This document shows, one piece after another, positions 37,198 through 48,604 of a stretch of 64,000 bases of DNA; positions within the stretch are counted from its first letter, which is position 1, and each line of letters opens with the position of its first letter. Origin of the DNA: Aristolochia californica (Eukaryota; Streptophyta; Magnoliopsida; Piperales; Aristolochiaceae); NCBI GenBank assembly GCA_029961685.1, contig JARWKL010000008.1, positions 16,773,981-16,837,980 of the forward strand, written 5' to 3'. The notes beneath the pieces are model-generated. The model saw nothing but the letters and a program-made list of their open reading frames with translations. It made no database searches and had not been told where the DNA came from. The position numbers and the translations under genes were made by a program.

Positions 37198-37205
37198 AGG
37201 GGGAG

Positions 37206-37616
37206 TGTTGGAAGACACCTCAAAGTGCCTACGGTAAATACCTTCCCCACATCAAGGAGGTGGCACAATGTGTAATTTAATGATTAGGGGGCACAAGGTT
37301 GTAATTAATGAAGATGATATATGCAACTTATATCTTTTCCTTTTGAGAGATTGTATCCCTAAGGCCATTGTAGTCATTGTAACCTTCCTTCATAAACTAT
37401 AAATAGAGGATCAAGGCAAGGGTTAGATCATTAAGTCTCCCCTCTTCTCTCTCAAATTCGTCCACAGACTTTTCTCTCAAAGTCTCTCTCTCTTTCCCCC
37501 CTCCCCCTTTGTTCTTTTTTCATTTTTCCTCTCATTTTCTTCTCCTCTTCTTCCTTATCTCCTCTCTCTTATAACCTCTTGGTCGAGGACCTTATCATGG
37601 GATCCTAAATCCAACA
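37206..37616 (+). repeat. Copia B 3' LTR (411 bp)
   Basis: TGTTGGAAGACACC... to ...GATCCTAAATCCAACA. The TATA-like AAACTATAAATAGAGG is at about 37393, followed by a CT-rich leader. Same family as the copia A LTR. Confidence 0.9.
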
Positions 37617-38899
37617 CAAAGAAACCAACTCTTTGAGGAAGAAGAGCAAGAATCTAGTGAAGATCATTCGACTGATCCACAATCATTTAAACAACCCATT
37701 CCAAAAAATTTACAAATTAAGAATGAAGCTTCAATCTAAGAAAGATAGGTCTTCAAAATATGTAAATAACCTATCTATATTAGAAGCACGTTATTTCAAG
37801 AATTTTATGTTTTTCTTGAGAGATATATTTGAGATTCTATTGTGATTTTAAAAAGGACAAGGTGTCCCTTTCTATGTTTTATGACTCTATTTTTGAACAT
37901 CAAGAACTCGTCTTTATGAGTTGACTTAAGCCTTGTTAAGGCAAGACCTTACTCACCTCATCTGTATTAAGAGAGTCCAGTTTGGTTGAATAGGAAAGAA
38001 CCATTAGGCCTTAGACACTGTTGTGAACCATAAATCATTGTGAAAGCAAGCGGTACTGAAAATCCTTTGGTGGGTTTAGGCCTAGTGTGCCTATTGAGCT
38101 GTTGTTGCAAAATTCCATTGTGGGTCTAGGCCAGATTGACTAGCAAGTTGCTGGAATATTCCTTTGTGGGTCTAGGTTGGATAATGTAATTGTTATTGTA
38201 TTCCTTTATGAGGCTGAAGTTTTGTATGCCAGCTACTGTATTTAATTGATAAGTGTAAATCCTTGTGTGGACAACAATATAATTGTCTTAGAGACTATTT
38301 ATTGTACGTACAATTAGACAACCCAAAACATAGTGAATTAACTTAAGGTGAAAACAACTTGTAAGTGGATTGGAAACTCTAGAATATGTTAAGATGTGAA
38401 CCAATATAGATCATCATATGATCATCATGTGATTGTATGAATTTTTGTGGTTGAACTCTGATTTTAATTTTTACATTGCACAATTAAATTCTAGAAACTT
38501 TTAAAATACTTAAGGGATAAGCTAAAAATCTATTCACTCTCACTCTACATTTGTTTTTTAATGGAACAAACAAATACATGCCAAATACGAAGAAATTATT
38601 TTTTATTTATTCAATTAAAATTTTATGATTAAATTGAAAATTGACCTTAGTTTATATAGACTTAGGTCCATACTCCTTTCTTCCTATTCATATAAAAACT
38701 CCAACCTATTATATGAGCCTATATTTTTTATTATTAATTAGGCTCATCACCCTTGACAAGGTGGGTTCTTGGTTAGCATCCTTACCCCAATTTATGCTAT
38801 TGGGATTTTTTTTATCACAACCATAAACAAATAATAAACAAATGCAATCAGGATTTTTTTATGACAACCATAAATAAATAACAAGAAAATCTAAAAGAT
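37617..38899. other. Unassigned sequence flanking copia B
   Basis: No gene supported. A frame running on from the LTR edge (37617 to about 37731) is Glu/Ser-rich (LFEEEEQESSEDHSTDPQSF) and protein-like, but short and unrecognised. At 38065-38185 a degenerate ~50-bp repeat carries GTGGGTCTAGG three times. At 38808-38880 a ~45-bp piece (GGATTTTTTTxxACAACCATAAA) is repeated. Character is LTR-like or intergenic. Confidence 0.5.
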
Positions 38900-38999
38900 A
38901 GTTACATTGAATATTGTGGTTATTGGAAGACAAAAAATTTAACATGTTTGTGGCTAAAATATTTAGCTTAGCTAGGGGAGGTAGAAGGGTTGTTCACAT

Positions 39000-39413
39000 G
39001 AAGGTTAGTGTTTCATTTCATAAAATGGGCATGCTTGAGAGGAAAACATGAGAGGGGAAGAAGAGACATGAGAGGTAAAGGCACATTAAGGGAAAATAAA
39101 CTAGGAGAGGAGATTAACATGCTTAGTCTCCCTTCCTCTTTAGCACTCTTATTAATAAATAAAAAAACATTTCCTAGTTACAAACTAACTGTACTGCCCA
39201 AGATATCCAATGACACTCAAACTATAACTTGCTAAATTAAACATGGAAGAAATAAAAAATAAAAACTAGAAAACGTCTTCTTTTACTTGAGTTTTTTCTT
39301 TTGAGCTTGCTTCTCTTGTGAGACTTGTCTTGCATGAGATTCTTCTTAGACTCCCTTGTGAGAAATGTTGTGCATGAAAATCATCTTAGACTCTTTGATG
39401 TAGCTTCTTGAAC
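39000..39413 (-). repeat. Minus-strand copia-type LTR remnant (L)
   Basis: Reading the minus strand, CTCCAACTTGAGGGGGAC is followed by TGTTCAAGAAGC at 39413, the usual copia polypurine tract and LTR start. A TTTATTTATTAATAAG promoter-like stretch lies near 39160. The far LTR end is not resolved. The 20 codons before the tract are compatible with a copia C-terminus, but no further pol was recognised upstream. Confidence 0.5.
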
Positions 39414-41675
39414 AGTCCCCCTCAAGTTGGAGTTGGTAACTTCACCTTAAAAATAGAAATTATTAGCAACTACGAAAATTTCTTTGGTCTTTAATATTCA
39501 ATTCTTCTTTCTTTAATACATGGGTTTTGTCTCATATCCTTCCCCTTAATTGGATACTTTTGACACAACTCTTTGAATTCTTTATTACTGGTCACATAAA
39601 AATTTATTCATAGCAGGCTTCTAATCTTATTGTGGGTTGAATTCTCAACCTTGTTCTGACCTCATTTAACTATTTCCCTTTTCAAGCCCTGCCGCCCTAC
39701 CTAATTGTCTTGCATTGTCGTACCTACCTCAAAAACTTTTCACAAAAAATGTGAAAACTCAATAAAGGCCCCATTTAAGAGAAATCAAGTGTTATCAATT
39801 TGGAGAAAATGCAATACTTGAAGAAAACAAGCAACATTCATGGGTGAAATCAATATAGAGTTGGGTATTAGTGGAAAAAAAAAAGTAAACTTATGGTTAG
39901 GTAGGAATGGAAAATGTCGAATGATTTGAATCAAACAAATAAGAAAGCAAATCTAATTTTGACCGACAAAGAAAACCAAAAATTTCAAAACAAAAACCAT
40001 AAATTGAGAACCCAAAGCAAACCTCATGTTGATTTTTTACAAAGAAGAGAATCAGATGGAGATATCTTCTTATAACAAATATTTATTTTTTAAAGAGGTC
40101 ATCAAAATCAAGCCATCAATGGTTTCTCTCTTGGCAATCAATTGAGGGTTTTTTGCATCTGAATTTTTTTATCATTTAAAAAATAGGTTATAATTATTCT
40201 TTATTCTACTTATCCTTCACATTTCTTTAAAATTCGAAAAGGTAATTAGGGGCAAAGGAACACATTCTAACCTCAAACTAAACCAGTTGGCCTCATCCTT
40301 GTCTTGTGATGATAAATGGCCATTGTACTATGACATTATATCTTGTTAACCCACCTTGTTGTCACCCCGAGCTTATCATCATTTGTCTTAACATTTTCTA
40401 GGAGATGTAATCTATTATAAGGGTAAGTACTAGGTAAAGGCATCTGAAGAACTTCTATTGTTGGTTTAGGATTTTAACTTAAGGTTGAGTTTGGATCTGA
40501 AAATCTAAGCCAAGTTCTAAGCTAACTCAGTTCTGAATGGATTTTAGATGTATGTACCCCATAATGAATAGTCCTATTAGCATGCAATTGTTTTTTATAC
40601 ATCTTTACGATTTTTTACTATAAATATTTAGGGGGGTATTAATTAAGGTTAAGAAATTTAAAGTATATAAATCAAAACCCTAGGAATTCTTTTTCTTCCT
40701 TCTACATATCTTTCAAGCAGTCATATTACGCGGCGCATTGCTACGGAAGCACAAAAAGATTGCTTGAGCCAGATTTGAAATTTCGCACTTCCTGTCTTCC
40801 AAGTAAGAGTATTTCTGTTTTAGATCCTTAATGTTTATGTATGGTTGTATTCTTCTTCTTCTTCTTCTTCTTATTCTTCTTCTTCTTTTTTTAAGAATAT
40901 TACTCTATATTTTTCATCCTGAAATCTTCACCTCTCTAAATTGTGTTTTGTAGGTTTTATTGGTCTAAAGTCCTTGTCCATTTTTACCGTATTTTTTTTC
41001 ATACCACATGAAGTCTATCTCACTCCACATGAGAAATAGATTGATTACATTGTGGTTTCTTAGTGCTATGATTTAATTTGAGGCTTTTATTACCCTCAAG
41101 CTAGGCTACAATTCAATAAGAACCGAGAAGCAAGACCTATGTTTGGGCTTTTTGAAACGATTACCAAATTAACCCATTGCAAATAGATATTTTACTAATA
41201 TATATATATATATTAAAACAAAAAATTTATTAGATGAAATTATTCATGTGTTAATAAAATTAATAAAATGTTTCTTAGATTTAACAATTTAATTTTGTAT
41301 GGTTAGTTGAAGATATACAATTATTTTCTTTATCGCCCTTGCACATCATGAGTGTGCCTAGAGATATATATGTATAAATGATTATAAATGAAATTTCCAA
41401 TAAGAGAAAATTTATAGGTATAAAATAATAAGAGTCATTTTATATGAAGAAATCAAGAACATGGATTTAATCCGAGTAGTCATTTGCTATTCCATATTTA
41501 ATTAGTTGTTGGATTTCAATGAAATATCTTTTTTAAATTATTCATAGTTGATGACGTTTAAGTTTTTTTATTATAAAATTTTTTAAAAATATTTCTAATA
41601 TTAATTAAAAGTTTATGTTATTGAAGGATAAAAGATAAAAAACCTTTGTAGATGAAATGTGGTAGTCGGCAACCC
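39414..41675. other. Unassigned AT-rich sequence
   Basis: No protein-like frame, RNA gene or clear transposon end seen. A TTC/CTT microsatellite lies at 40850-40886. The stretch near 40720-40800 (GCGGCGCATTGCTACGGAAG) is locally less AT-rich and could be a transcribed leader, but this is a guess. Confidence 0.4.
40850..40886. repeat. (TTC)n microsatellite
   Basis: About twelve TTC units with one interruption (TTATTC). Confidence 0.95.
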
Positions 41676-41925
41676 AGTCGATATTATGAGTTTTACAAGC
41701 ATGGGAAAAGGATGCATGTAACTAAACTTGGGAGAACACAAGTCCAACCTCCTTGTCTTTTGAATGTAATAAGAATTATTTTAGTAGTTTACAATTTAGA
41801 AGTCGATATTATGAGTTTTACAAGCATGGGAAAAGGATGCATGTAACTAAACTTGGGAGAACACAAGTCCAACCTCCTTGTCTTTTGAATGTAATAAGAA
41901 TTATTTTAGTAGTTTACAATTTAGA
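41676..41925. repeat. Exact 125-bp tandem duplication
   Basis: Copies 41676-41800 and 41801-41925, both beginning AGTCGATATTATGAG and ending ACAATTTAGA, are identical by eye. The duplication produces two overlapping short open frames sharing RYYEFYKHGKRMHVTKLG. I do not recognise this as a protein and nothing else supports coding. Identity implies a very recent duplication or an assembly duplication. Confidence 0.95.
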
Positions 41926-43080
41926 ATTTTTTTGAACCTTTTGTTTTACTACTTTGGCAGACAAAAAACACTTAAGACACACAAAACTATGTTTAAATGT
42001 TATTTATAATTTTTTTAAACATGGCAATAACTTGTTCAGATTTTACAAAAAAAAAAAAACATTAGTGGTAAGATGTTAAAATATTAATTTCATTACTTTT
42101 TATATGGGTAGAATTCATTGTAGTATTTTTCAATTTGGTGACCTGTGGAGATAATATTATTTTTGGAAAAATATGAAACATAAATCAGCTACAAAGGAAT
42201 CACCCATTTGATGTTTTTTTTTTAATTTTGTGATTTCCACATTATATAAATGTAAGTTTGGAGAGTATCGTTTGTTGATGAGAGACGATTGAAGATCCTG
42301 AAAATCTTTCATCCAAGGTTTTTACTCTTTTTAGATTCCATTGCTGATTAATTGGGGGAAAGTTGTAAGAGCCAACATATTGAGAATCCGAATTTTAGGG
42401 TATGTTTCCTATTAAATAGTGAAAAATTGCATCTGTCTTGAAACAACAAACAAACGAAACACAATCAAAGAAGAGACAATAGAGTAGAAGTGAGTTGATA
42501 TATTATCATATCTATGTGTTTTTCTTTTTTCTTTTAAACTTTGTTATGTGTGGATGTGCATTTCTGTCTTACAAAAGATATAAAAAATTGAGTTTAGATA
42601 TGCTAGCCCATTTTAGCATGGGGTTAGATCCATTGGAGTGAATAGGAACTGCTCTCCTTAGTCAATGAGTCTCATGCATCGTTCCATTCCCTACACCAAA
42701 GAAAATCTACAAAGGATGAAAGAAGTCAAAAGTGTAACACAAATTTCAGCACTATAAGTAAAAAAGTTCATTATCAAAATGGCATTAGTTTTTCTCAAGC
42801 CGTACGGTCATAGCCAAACAACTATTCTTGCTCTGTTACACTTGCGCTAATATACAGTCCTCTGTTACAAGTTGCTAATGCTCTTTCAAAAATCATAAAT
42901 AATCAAAGTACTTAGATTCACTTGCGCTCTATATCGTATCATAATACAGTTGTCAGATGCAAACTGTTGAAACAAAACTAGTTTCATGATTGCCGATTCT
43001 TCTTCTTTTACTGCACCCGTTTTGTTTGAGCTCTGCAATCGTTTGGTCTTGCAGTAATTCTTGCATAGAAGTGAATCGGA
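41926..43080. other. Unassigned sequence upstream of the possible exon
   Basis: AT-rich, with no long frame. It may hold promoter, leader or intron sequence of the 43081 frame. A possible splice acceptor (TGGTCTTGCAG) ends at 43054. Confidence 0.4.
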
Positions 43081-43331
43081 ATGAGCTCAAGACTTGTTAA
43101 GTTTGATCTCAACTTGACTCCTGCCCAAAGGAAGCGGGGGACTAGCAGCCCAAGGAAACGTTTGGATGGAGAAACAAGTTCAGCTCCTCGTGAATCAGAG
43201 AAAAAAAAGACGTCAAGAGACTGCACCTCAGAAAGACCCCACGGAGATCTGTTTAGGCTTTGTGAAAAAGAGAAATGAAGATAAGATGATTAGTGTCTAT
43301 TCTCAGCCAATTGAGGATCCCATTTGGAGGT
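43081..43331 (+). pseudogene. Possible host-gene exon: EAR motif and AIPP2/PHD-finger-like segment
   Basis: The only host-like coding signal. From ATG 43081 the frame begins MSSRLVKFDLNLTPAQRKRG. Residues 9-14 (DLNLTP) fit the DLNxxP EAR repression motif, and two basic patches (RKRG, PRKR) could be nuclear signals. An A8 run near 43200 marks a likely one-base shift: the frame on its far side continues RRQETAPQKDPTEICLGFVK and ends YSQPIEDPIWR at a canonical donor, GAG|GTAAGT, near 43331. A PxPxWRG segment opens the SPOC-like domain of AIPP2-type chromatin readers, so the exon may come from such a gene; that link is from memory. No downstream exon is visible before the copia K LTR, so this is probably a gene fragment. 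Alternatively the first frame simply ends at 43278 and means nothing. Confidence 0.4.
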
Positions 43332-43669
43332 AAGTCTTACTCTCTTCAACAAATACATTAAATTCCTATCTTAAAATCAACATTACCAATATTCTTGGCC
43401 AATCCATCTTAAAAGTTGTTGCAGAAGTGATACTACTAATTGTACCACGTAAAGAATGGTTGTAAAAAGTAAATAGGATGGAGGTTAAAAGAGCACACTT
43501 CTATGTCTTGTACAACATATGATTTTCTTTTTAGTTAGTACAATTCTTAGGCCATGTCACTGCCCTGGTTGAAAATCATGAGAATCCCAGGGAAAGCATT
43601 TCCTACAAAGTTTTTCATGATTACAGGTTTTCTAGAAATCTCTAATTTAAAATCTCATTATTTTCTTAT
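43332..43669. other. Possible intron or flank after the exon
   Basis: Starts with the donor GTAAGTCTTAC. No protein-like continuation was found before the copia K LTR. Confidence 0.35.
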
Positions 43670-44380
43670 TTGAAATTATTTTGAAAGATAATAAGATTTT
43701 TATGGTAGTTATTACTATGATTTCCAAGGAAAAGAAAGAAAACCATGTTTTTGTCTATCAACGAGCCGACTCCAGTTTGGACTCGACAAATATAGGTTAT
43801 CAATTTTTTTTTATCAAATTTAGACAAGGAAAGTGTGATTAAGTGTGAGCTTAATCTGAGATTAATTACATAAGATTTTGAAAAAGAAGTAGGAAAGAAG
43901 GAAAGAGAGAAATTGAATTGTTCAAAGGCTTGCCCCAAAAGATTAAGCTCACTAAAGTTCTCCATCAAGTTATATAAGAGGAACACTGAAAATTATTAAT
44001 AATACCCAATGAGCTATACAATAGATATTTAAAAAAAAAGTTATTTAAATTACACTCTTCTACCCTTATTTAAATACTAAAGTTTACAAACTATCTCCTT
44101 ATATTTTAACACTCCCCTCAAGTTGGATAATAAAAATCAAACATTCCTGGCTTGGAAGCCAATTTAGTAAATTGAGCTCTTTGGAAAGCCTTGTTGGAGA
44201 GGTCTACTTGATCTTCATTTCTCACATGATATGTAATTATCTTTCCATTCATAACTTGGTCTCTAATATAGTGATAATCCACTTCCATGTGTTTAGTTCT
44301 TTCATAAAATACTAGATTATTCTATTAATATAGTTGCTTGATTATCACATTTCATCACCATAGGAAGCTTAACTTCTGTA
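43670..44380 (-). mobile_element. Copia K, left part: 3' LTR and RNase H C-terminus (minus strand)
   Basis: On the minus strand the RNase H segment leads into TCCAACTTGAGGGGAG and an LTR starting TGTTAAAATATAAGG at 44111. The remaining RNase H and the RT edge of K lie at 63420-63704, separated by the whole chromovirus H insertion. The far end of the LTR (about 43670) is not resolved. Confidence 0.8.
44118..44380 (-). pseudogene. Copia K RNase H, C-terminal half
   Basis: Minus-strand translation reads KLPMVMKCDNQATI, SILYERTKHMEVDYHYIRD and MNGKIITYHVRNEDQVDLSNKA, ending DFYYPT-stop, which is the copia RNase H tail. At least one in-frame stop is present (after ILIE). The polypurine tract and LTR follow directly. 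Confidence 0.9.
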
Positions 44381-44485
44381 TGATAGAACCCTCATTGGAA
44401 AGGTCCTACCCTTGTAGTCAAGCACAATGGAAGATTGAGATAGGGTGATTAAAAGGTTTGGAAGAGGGTGAAGGTAGATATAAAG
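44381..44485 (-). repeat. Chromovirus H 3' LTR, outer 105 bp (split by element F)
   Basis: TGATAGAACCCTCATTGGAAAGGT... matches the outer end of the H 5' LTR at 62833 (TGATAGAACCGTCGTTGGAAAGGT). The match stops at 44485, where an F LTR starts. The rest of this H LTR is at 57913-58434. Confidence 0.88.
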
Positions 44486-44892
44486 TGTTGAAGAAAGCTA
44501 TTACCAAATAATCCAAGGTGAGTCTCATGAAAAGGAGGTCTCACTAATAAAATAAAGTCAAAGAGGAAGAGAAGAAGAAGAATCTAAGTCGATCATATGT
44601 GAGAGGAAGATTTCCTCCTTATTCTCTTAGTTATAGTTTTCTTATTGCAAAGTATTGTGATTAGATTTAGTGAGAGATTATTGGGCGTAATTAGGAACTT
44701 TAAAAAAGTTTATTTTTAGCATAAGTCAGTATTCTATTATAAAAAGGACCATGTAAAAGAGCAATAAATACACCACTCACAATTTCCTTTTCATATCGAT
44801 TCATTCACTCTTCGATTTCCTCTCTTTTCTCCTCTCTCTTATGTTTTCTCCTCTTCTCTTTGTCTACCATGCTTACTATTTGAAAGTTAACA
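44486..44892 (+). repeat. Element F LTR 1 (407 bp)
   Basis: TGTTGAAGAAAGC... to ...GAAAGTTAACA, with promoter-like TATTATAAAAAGGACC near 44731. The first five bases of the primer-binding site (TGGTA) follow at 44893, and then a copia G LTR interrupts. Confidence 0.88.
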
Positions 44893-44898
44893 TGGTAG

Positions 44899-45149
44899 TG
44901 TTAAATTGTGGAGTTTAAATAACGCCTTAAGAAAAGTTAGTATGTGGATAGATCTTGTGTGTGTGGGTGCGATTTCTCTTGTAAACTGTTTTATCATCAT
45001 AGTGAAGTGTTGCAGCGGCAAAAGATAGGAGGTGGTCTCACCTTGAGGTGAACCTGTATAAATCTTGAGTTTTTCATGCTTGATTATTTCTTCTTCTACG
45101 ATTATTATTGTTGTCGTTAGTATTGAACTAGGGCGTCTAATTCCTAACA
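44899..45149 (+). repeat. Copia G 5' LTR (S family, 251 bp)
   Basis: TGTTAAATTGTGGAG... to ...GGGCGTCTAATTCCTAACA. It shares CTCACCTTGAGG and AACCTGTATAAATCTTG with the solo LTR at 32551, but has an internal deletion relative to it. Confidence 0.88.
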
Positions 45150-45151
45150 AG

Positions 45152-45163
45152 TGGTATAAGAGC
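45152..45163 (+). other. Copia G primer-binding site
   Basis: TGGTATAAGAGC, two bases after the LTR; one mismatch to the iMet site. Confidence 0.8.
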
Positions 45164-45183
45164 TTTGTTTGGGATTGAGAGCA

Positions 45184-46375
45184 ATGACTAGCGGAGAAGG
45201 ATCAACACATGGAATCAACAAGTTTGTTGGTATGAATTTTGCATTCTAGACAATGCAGATTGAACATTATCTGTATAGTAAAAAGATGTACTCACCACTT
45301 TTAGATATGAAACCAGAAGGCATGAACGATGATAGGATTTGGGAGTGATCCAGTTGACACTGTCGAAGAATGCTGCTCATAACGTGGCATTGGATAAAAT
45401 CACAACGAGAATGATGAAGATTGTTATCAATGCCCTATGTTGAGTCGGTATGCGGATTGACTTAGCAGTAAGATCGTCGCGGGGGTTGGAAGGGGGGCAG
45501 GAAGCCCCCCTCCCAATCCATGATATATTAACTACTATTTCCTTAAGGGTAGTTTGATAATTTAACTCTTGTATCGCTATTGCCCTTGTTTCCTCTTTAT
45601 ATTTGGGGTGTTGTTATTAGGATTTTATCATCCAATGTGCATCAGTTGTGATAAAAAGAGGTTAGAGAAAAACCACATGTAAGTGTGTGTAATTTCTCTT
45701 GTAAATAATTTCATCTTTATAGTGGATTACAACAACGATGAAAGACAGGATGTAGTCTCACCTTGACGCGAACTTGTATAAATCTTGTTTGTTATCGTGC
45801 TTGCTTTTCCTTGGTTCCGCGATTATTACTATTTCTCTCGTTAGTTTGGAATTAGGGCATCTAATTCGTATGTCTAATATGTATGAGAAGCCTTCTACAA
45901 ATAATAAGGTACCTCTCATGAAAAAACTGTTCAATTTAAAAATGACAGAAAATACACCAATGGCAACACATTTGAATGCGTTTTGTACGATTGTCAATCA
46001 ATTGACCTCCTTTTAGATTAATTTGATAATAAGGTTCGTGCCTTAATTCTTTTGGCATCTCTGCCAAATAGTTGGGAGCCTATGAGGGTTGCGGTCAACA
46101 ATTCTTTATGTAATGGGAAGTTGAACTTTAATGATGTTCTGGTTACTATTGTTGCTGAGAAAGTTTGTAGAAAGGACTCTAGAGAATCATTGACATCTAA
46201 TTCTGCCCTAAATGTCGATACTAGGGGAAAGAAATTTGAGTGTAATTCCAACAAGGGCAACAATAGATGGCAAGGAATGAAGAAGCAAGTCCAAATTTGG
46301 AAGGAATGTGGAATGGTGGAATTGTGGCAAGTCTGGTCATATAAAGAAGAACTGCAGAGCACCAAAGAAGGATGA
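45184..46375 (+). pseudogene. Copia G gag (split by LTR S2)
   Basis: ATG at 45184 opens MTSGEGSTHGINKFVGMNFAF with a stop where a Trp is usual. Gag reads on to ...DKITTRMMKI at 45421, is interrupted by an LTR to about 45870, and resumes LSNMYEKPSTNNKVPLMKKLF. The UBN2-type phrases LILLASLPNSWEPMRVAV and NFNDVLVTIVAEKVCRKDS are in 46052-46375. The zinc knuckle survives as WNCGKSGHIKKNC near 46320 but its first Cys is lost. In-frame stops sit at about 45250, 45343 and 46015. Confidence 0.88.
45422..45870 (+). repeat. LTR S2 inserted in copia G gag (solo LTR)
   Basis: Starts about TGTTATCAATGCC and ends about CATCTAATTCGTA. It matches the S-family solo LTR at 32551 (ATCAATGCC, TGAGTCGGTA, TAATTTCTCTTGTAAA, GGAATTAGGGCATCTAATT). 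The inverted copy G' carries uninterrupted gag (MMKILFDMYEKP) at the same codons, i.e. an empty site. No clean TSD was found. A G-rich/C-rich stretch (GGGGGTTGGAAGGGGGGC) near 45480 is private to this copy. Confidence 0.8.
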
Positions 46376-46439
46376 AAGAAAAAAGATGTTGCAAATGCAG
46401 TGACTTAAGAAGTACATGATACTTTACTCTTGTAAATGT

Positions 46440-47835
46440 AAATTGATAGCCCTATTGACTCTTGGCTATTAGATTTAGGAGCTTCCTTTCACACCACTCT
46501 GCATCACAAGATCATGGAGAATTATGTTGATGAAAATCACGAGAAGGTGTATCTTATTGATGGAGAACCATTGATATTGTCAGTATTGGTGATGTCAGTT
46601 TGAGGATGTCAAAGGGGTTAGGGTGAAAAATTGACAAAGAGAGACATGTGCAAAAATCGATGCGTAATCTAATCTTAGTAGGGCATCTTGATAGTGAAGG
46701 TCATAATGAGACTTTTAATGATGTCACATGGAAATTCACTAAGGGAGCCATGGTTGTTCCATGAGAAGTTAAAGCTGGAACTCTTTATATCACTTCTAGT
46801 TGTAGAAACACGGGTGCAGTTGCGGTTGCTGTTATTAATTCTGATTTGTGGCATTATAGGCTCAGAAGGCTATATTTTTGGCAAACAGAAAAGGGTTAGC
46901 TTTTCTAAGGCTGGAAAGTAGCAAAAGATAACAAAATTGGTGTTCATTCATATAGATGTGTGGGGATCTTAAAATATTACCTCCCTTGGTGGTTCTAATT
47001 ACTAAATGACATTTATTGATGAAGCAAGCAGAACAATTTGATTTTATTTCCTAAAAAATAAATATGATGTTTTTCATACATTCAAGAGATGGATAGCAAT
47101 GGTTGAGAATGAGACAGATTTGAAGGTGGAGTGCTTGTAGTAAGATAATGAGGGAGAATACATAGATGATGATTTCAAGTGAATTATGTTGATAATGGAA
47201 TCAAGATGAAGAAGACCATTCCTGAAAAACATCAATAGAATGGTGTGGCTAAGAGGATGAATGGGACTTTGAACGAGCATGCTAGGAGAATGAGATTACA
47301 TGTGGGATTTCCAATGATCTTCTAGTCTGAGGCTATTAGCACTACTGTCTATTTGATAAAAAAAAAGGTCCTTCAACACCATTGGATTGCAAAATACTAT
47401 AAGAGGTTTGGAGCGGAAAATAAGTAAACCTTTCTTTCTTGAAAGTGTTTGGTTGTGTTTCATATATTCACATTGATTCTGCTATTAGATGTAAACTTGA
47501 TGCCAAATCCAAGATATGTTTCTTTATTGGCTATGGTGGTACCGAGCTTGGATAACATTTTGGGATGACCAAAGTCTTAAGGTTATCTGGAGCAAAGATG
47601 TGATCTTCAAAGAAGGTACCCTTTATAAAGACATGTAGAGGACAGATTCTGAGAGCACAAGTAATGAAGCTAAAAAATTTGAAGTGATTCAGTTGAGAGA
47701 TCTTCCAATTATTGTGATGGCGAATATTTCTCAAGACCAGGAAAACATAGCCCCAAAAGTAAATCAGAACATTTATGTGACTGAACTCATAAGATCTACC
47801 AGAACTAGAAGACCACCATAGAGATACTCCCTTGC
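46440..47835 (+). pseudogene. Copia G protease and integrase remnant
   Basis: Protease SWLLDLGASFHTT at about 46455 has D-L-G in place of D-S-G. The integrase region shows HIDVWGS near 46950, EASRTI and then DNEGEYIDDDFK near 47145, followed by AKRMNGTLNEHARRMR-like sequence, all with frequent stops. Too decayed to judge the full triad. Confidence 0.75.
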
Positions 47836-47859
47836 ATTGAATTATATTTTGTTAATTGA

Positions 47860-48604
47860 TAAAGGTGAACCAGAGAGTTATGAGAAAGTCATGCAAGTTG
47901 ATGAATCACCCAAGTGGGAGTTGGCCATGAGGGATGAGATGGATTCACTGTTATCCAATCAGACTTGGCAATTTACAAAGTTACCAAAAGGGAAGAAGTC
48001 TTTGTAGAATAAATAGGTGTACTGAATGAAAGACGAATATGATGGCAGCAAGCGGTACAAGGCAAGATTGGTTGTAAAAGGTTTTCAACAAAAAGAAGAC
48101 ATTGACTACACTGAGATTTTCTCTCTAGTAGTGAAATTGACTACTATTAGAATAGTGTTTGAACTAGTGACAAATGAAGACTCGCACTTAGAAAATGGTG
48201 TGAAAACTTTGAAAGTGCTTGTATGGTCTTAAACAAGCTCCAAGACAGTGGTATAAGAAGTTTGACATCATCATCAGTGGTATTGGTTTCTTAAGGTTTT
48301 AGCGGATCATTGTTGTTGCATAAAGAACCTTGATAACTCCTACATCATTCTAATGCTATATGTTGATGACATGTTGATTATAGGTTCTTGCAAAAGGGAA
48401 ATAGATAAGTTGAAAATGGAGTTGTCCAAGAAGTTTGCAATCAAGGATTTGGGTGCTGAAAAACAACTCCTTGGGATGAGGGTTAGTAGGGATATTGATG
48501 TTTTGAAACTGTCACAAGCAGAATATGTGAAGAGGTGTTGAGCAAGTTCAACATGAATGATGCAAAACCAACGAGTCACTTGAGGTGGATTCTCAGGTAT
48601 TTGA
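47860..48604 (+). pseudogene. Copia G reverse transcriptase remnant
   Basis: ESYEKVMQVDESPKWELAMRDEMDSL at about 47873, WQFTKLPKGKK, then frame 48026-48232 with RYKARLVVKGFQQKEDIDYTEIFS. After NEDSHLE about 35 codons are missing, and the sequence joins at the LYGLKQAPRQWYKKFD block near 48220. LYVDDMLIIGSCKREI lies at 48356-48400 with YVDD intact. LRWILRYLM is cut at 48605 by the G' LTR. Confidence 0.88.

Larger units (their letters stand above)
30194..37616 (+). mobile_element. Copia B: Ty1/copia element interrupted by a solo LTR and element C
   Basis: Copia coding remnants run from gag (30194) to the 3' LTR (ending 37616). The RT coding sequence stops at about 33197 and resumes at 35856 with no codons missing at the joint (…GYVA then RLKDRL), showing that element C inserted there. 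A solo LTR with a TSD splits the integrase-RT linker at 32551-32928. The 5' portion is missing beyond the Q insertion. The element is the same family as copia A but more decayed. Confidence 0.9.
44899..48604 (+). mobile_element. Copia G: Ty1/copia element, 5' LTR to RT, inside F
   Basis: LTR 44899-45149, primer-binding site, gag, protease, integrase and RT in copia order, plus strand. It is cut at 48605 by the LTR end of the inverted copy G'. Gag is split by a second LTR of the same family. All frames are decayed. Sequence is distinct from copia A/B (UBN2-type gag, YVDDMLI, LYGLKQAPRQW). Confidence 0.88.

Noticed and set aside
44881..45160. Copia G as the owner of the F LTR at 44486
   Set aside because: The F LTR ends at 44892 with its own TGGTA, and a separate S-family LTR with its own PBS begins at 44899, so they are two elements.
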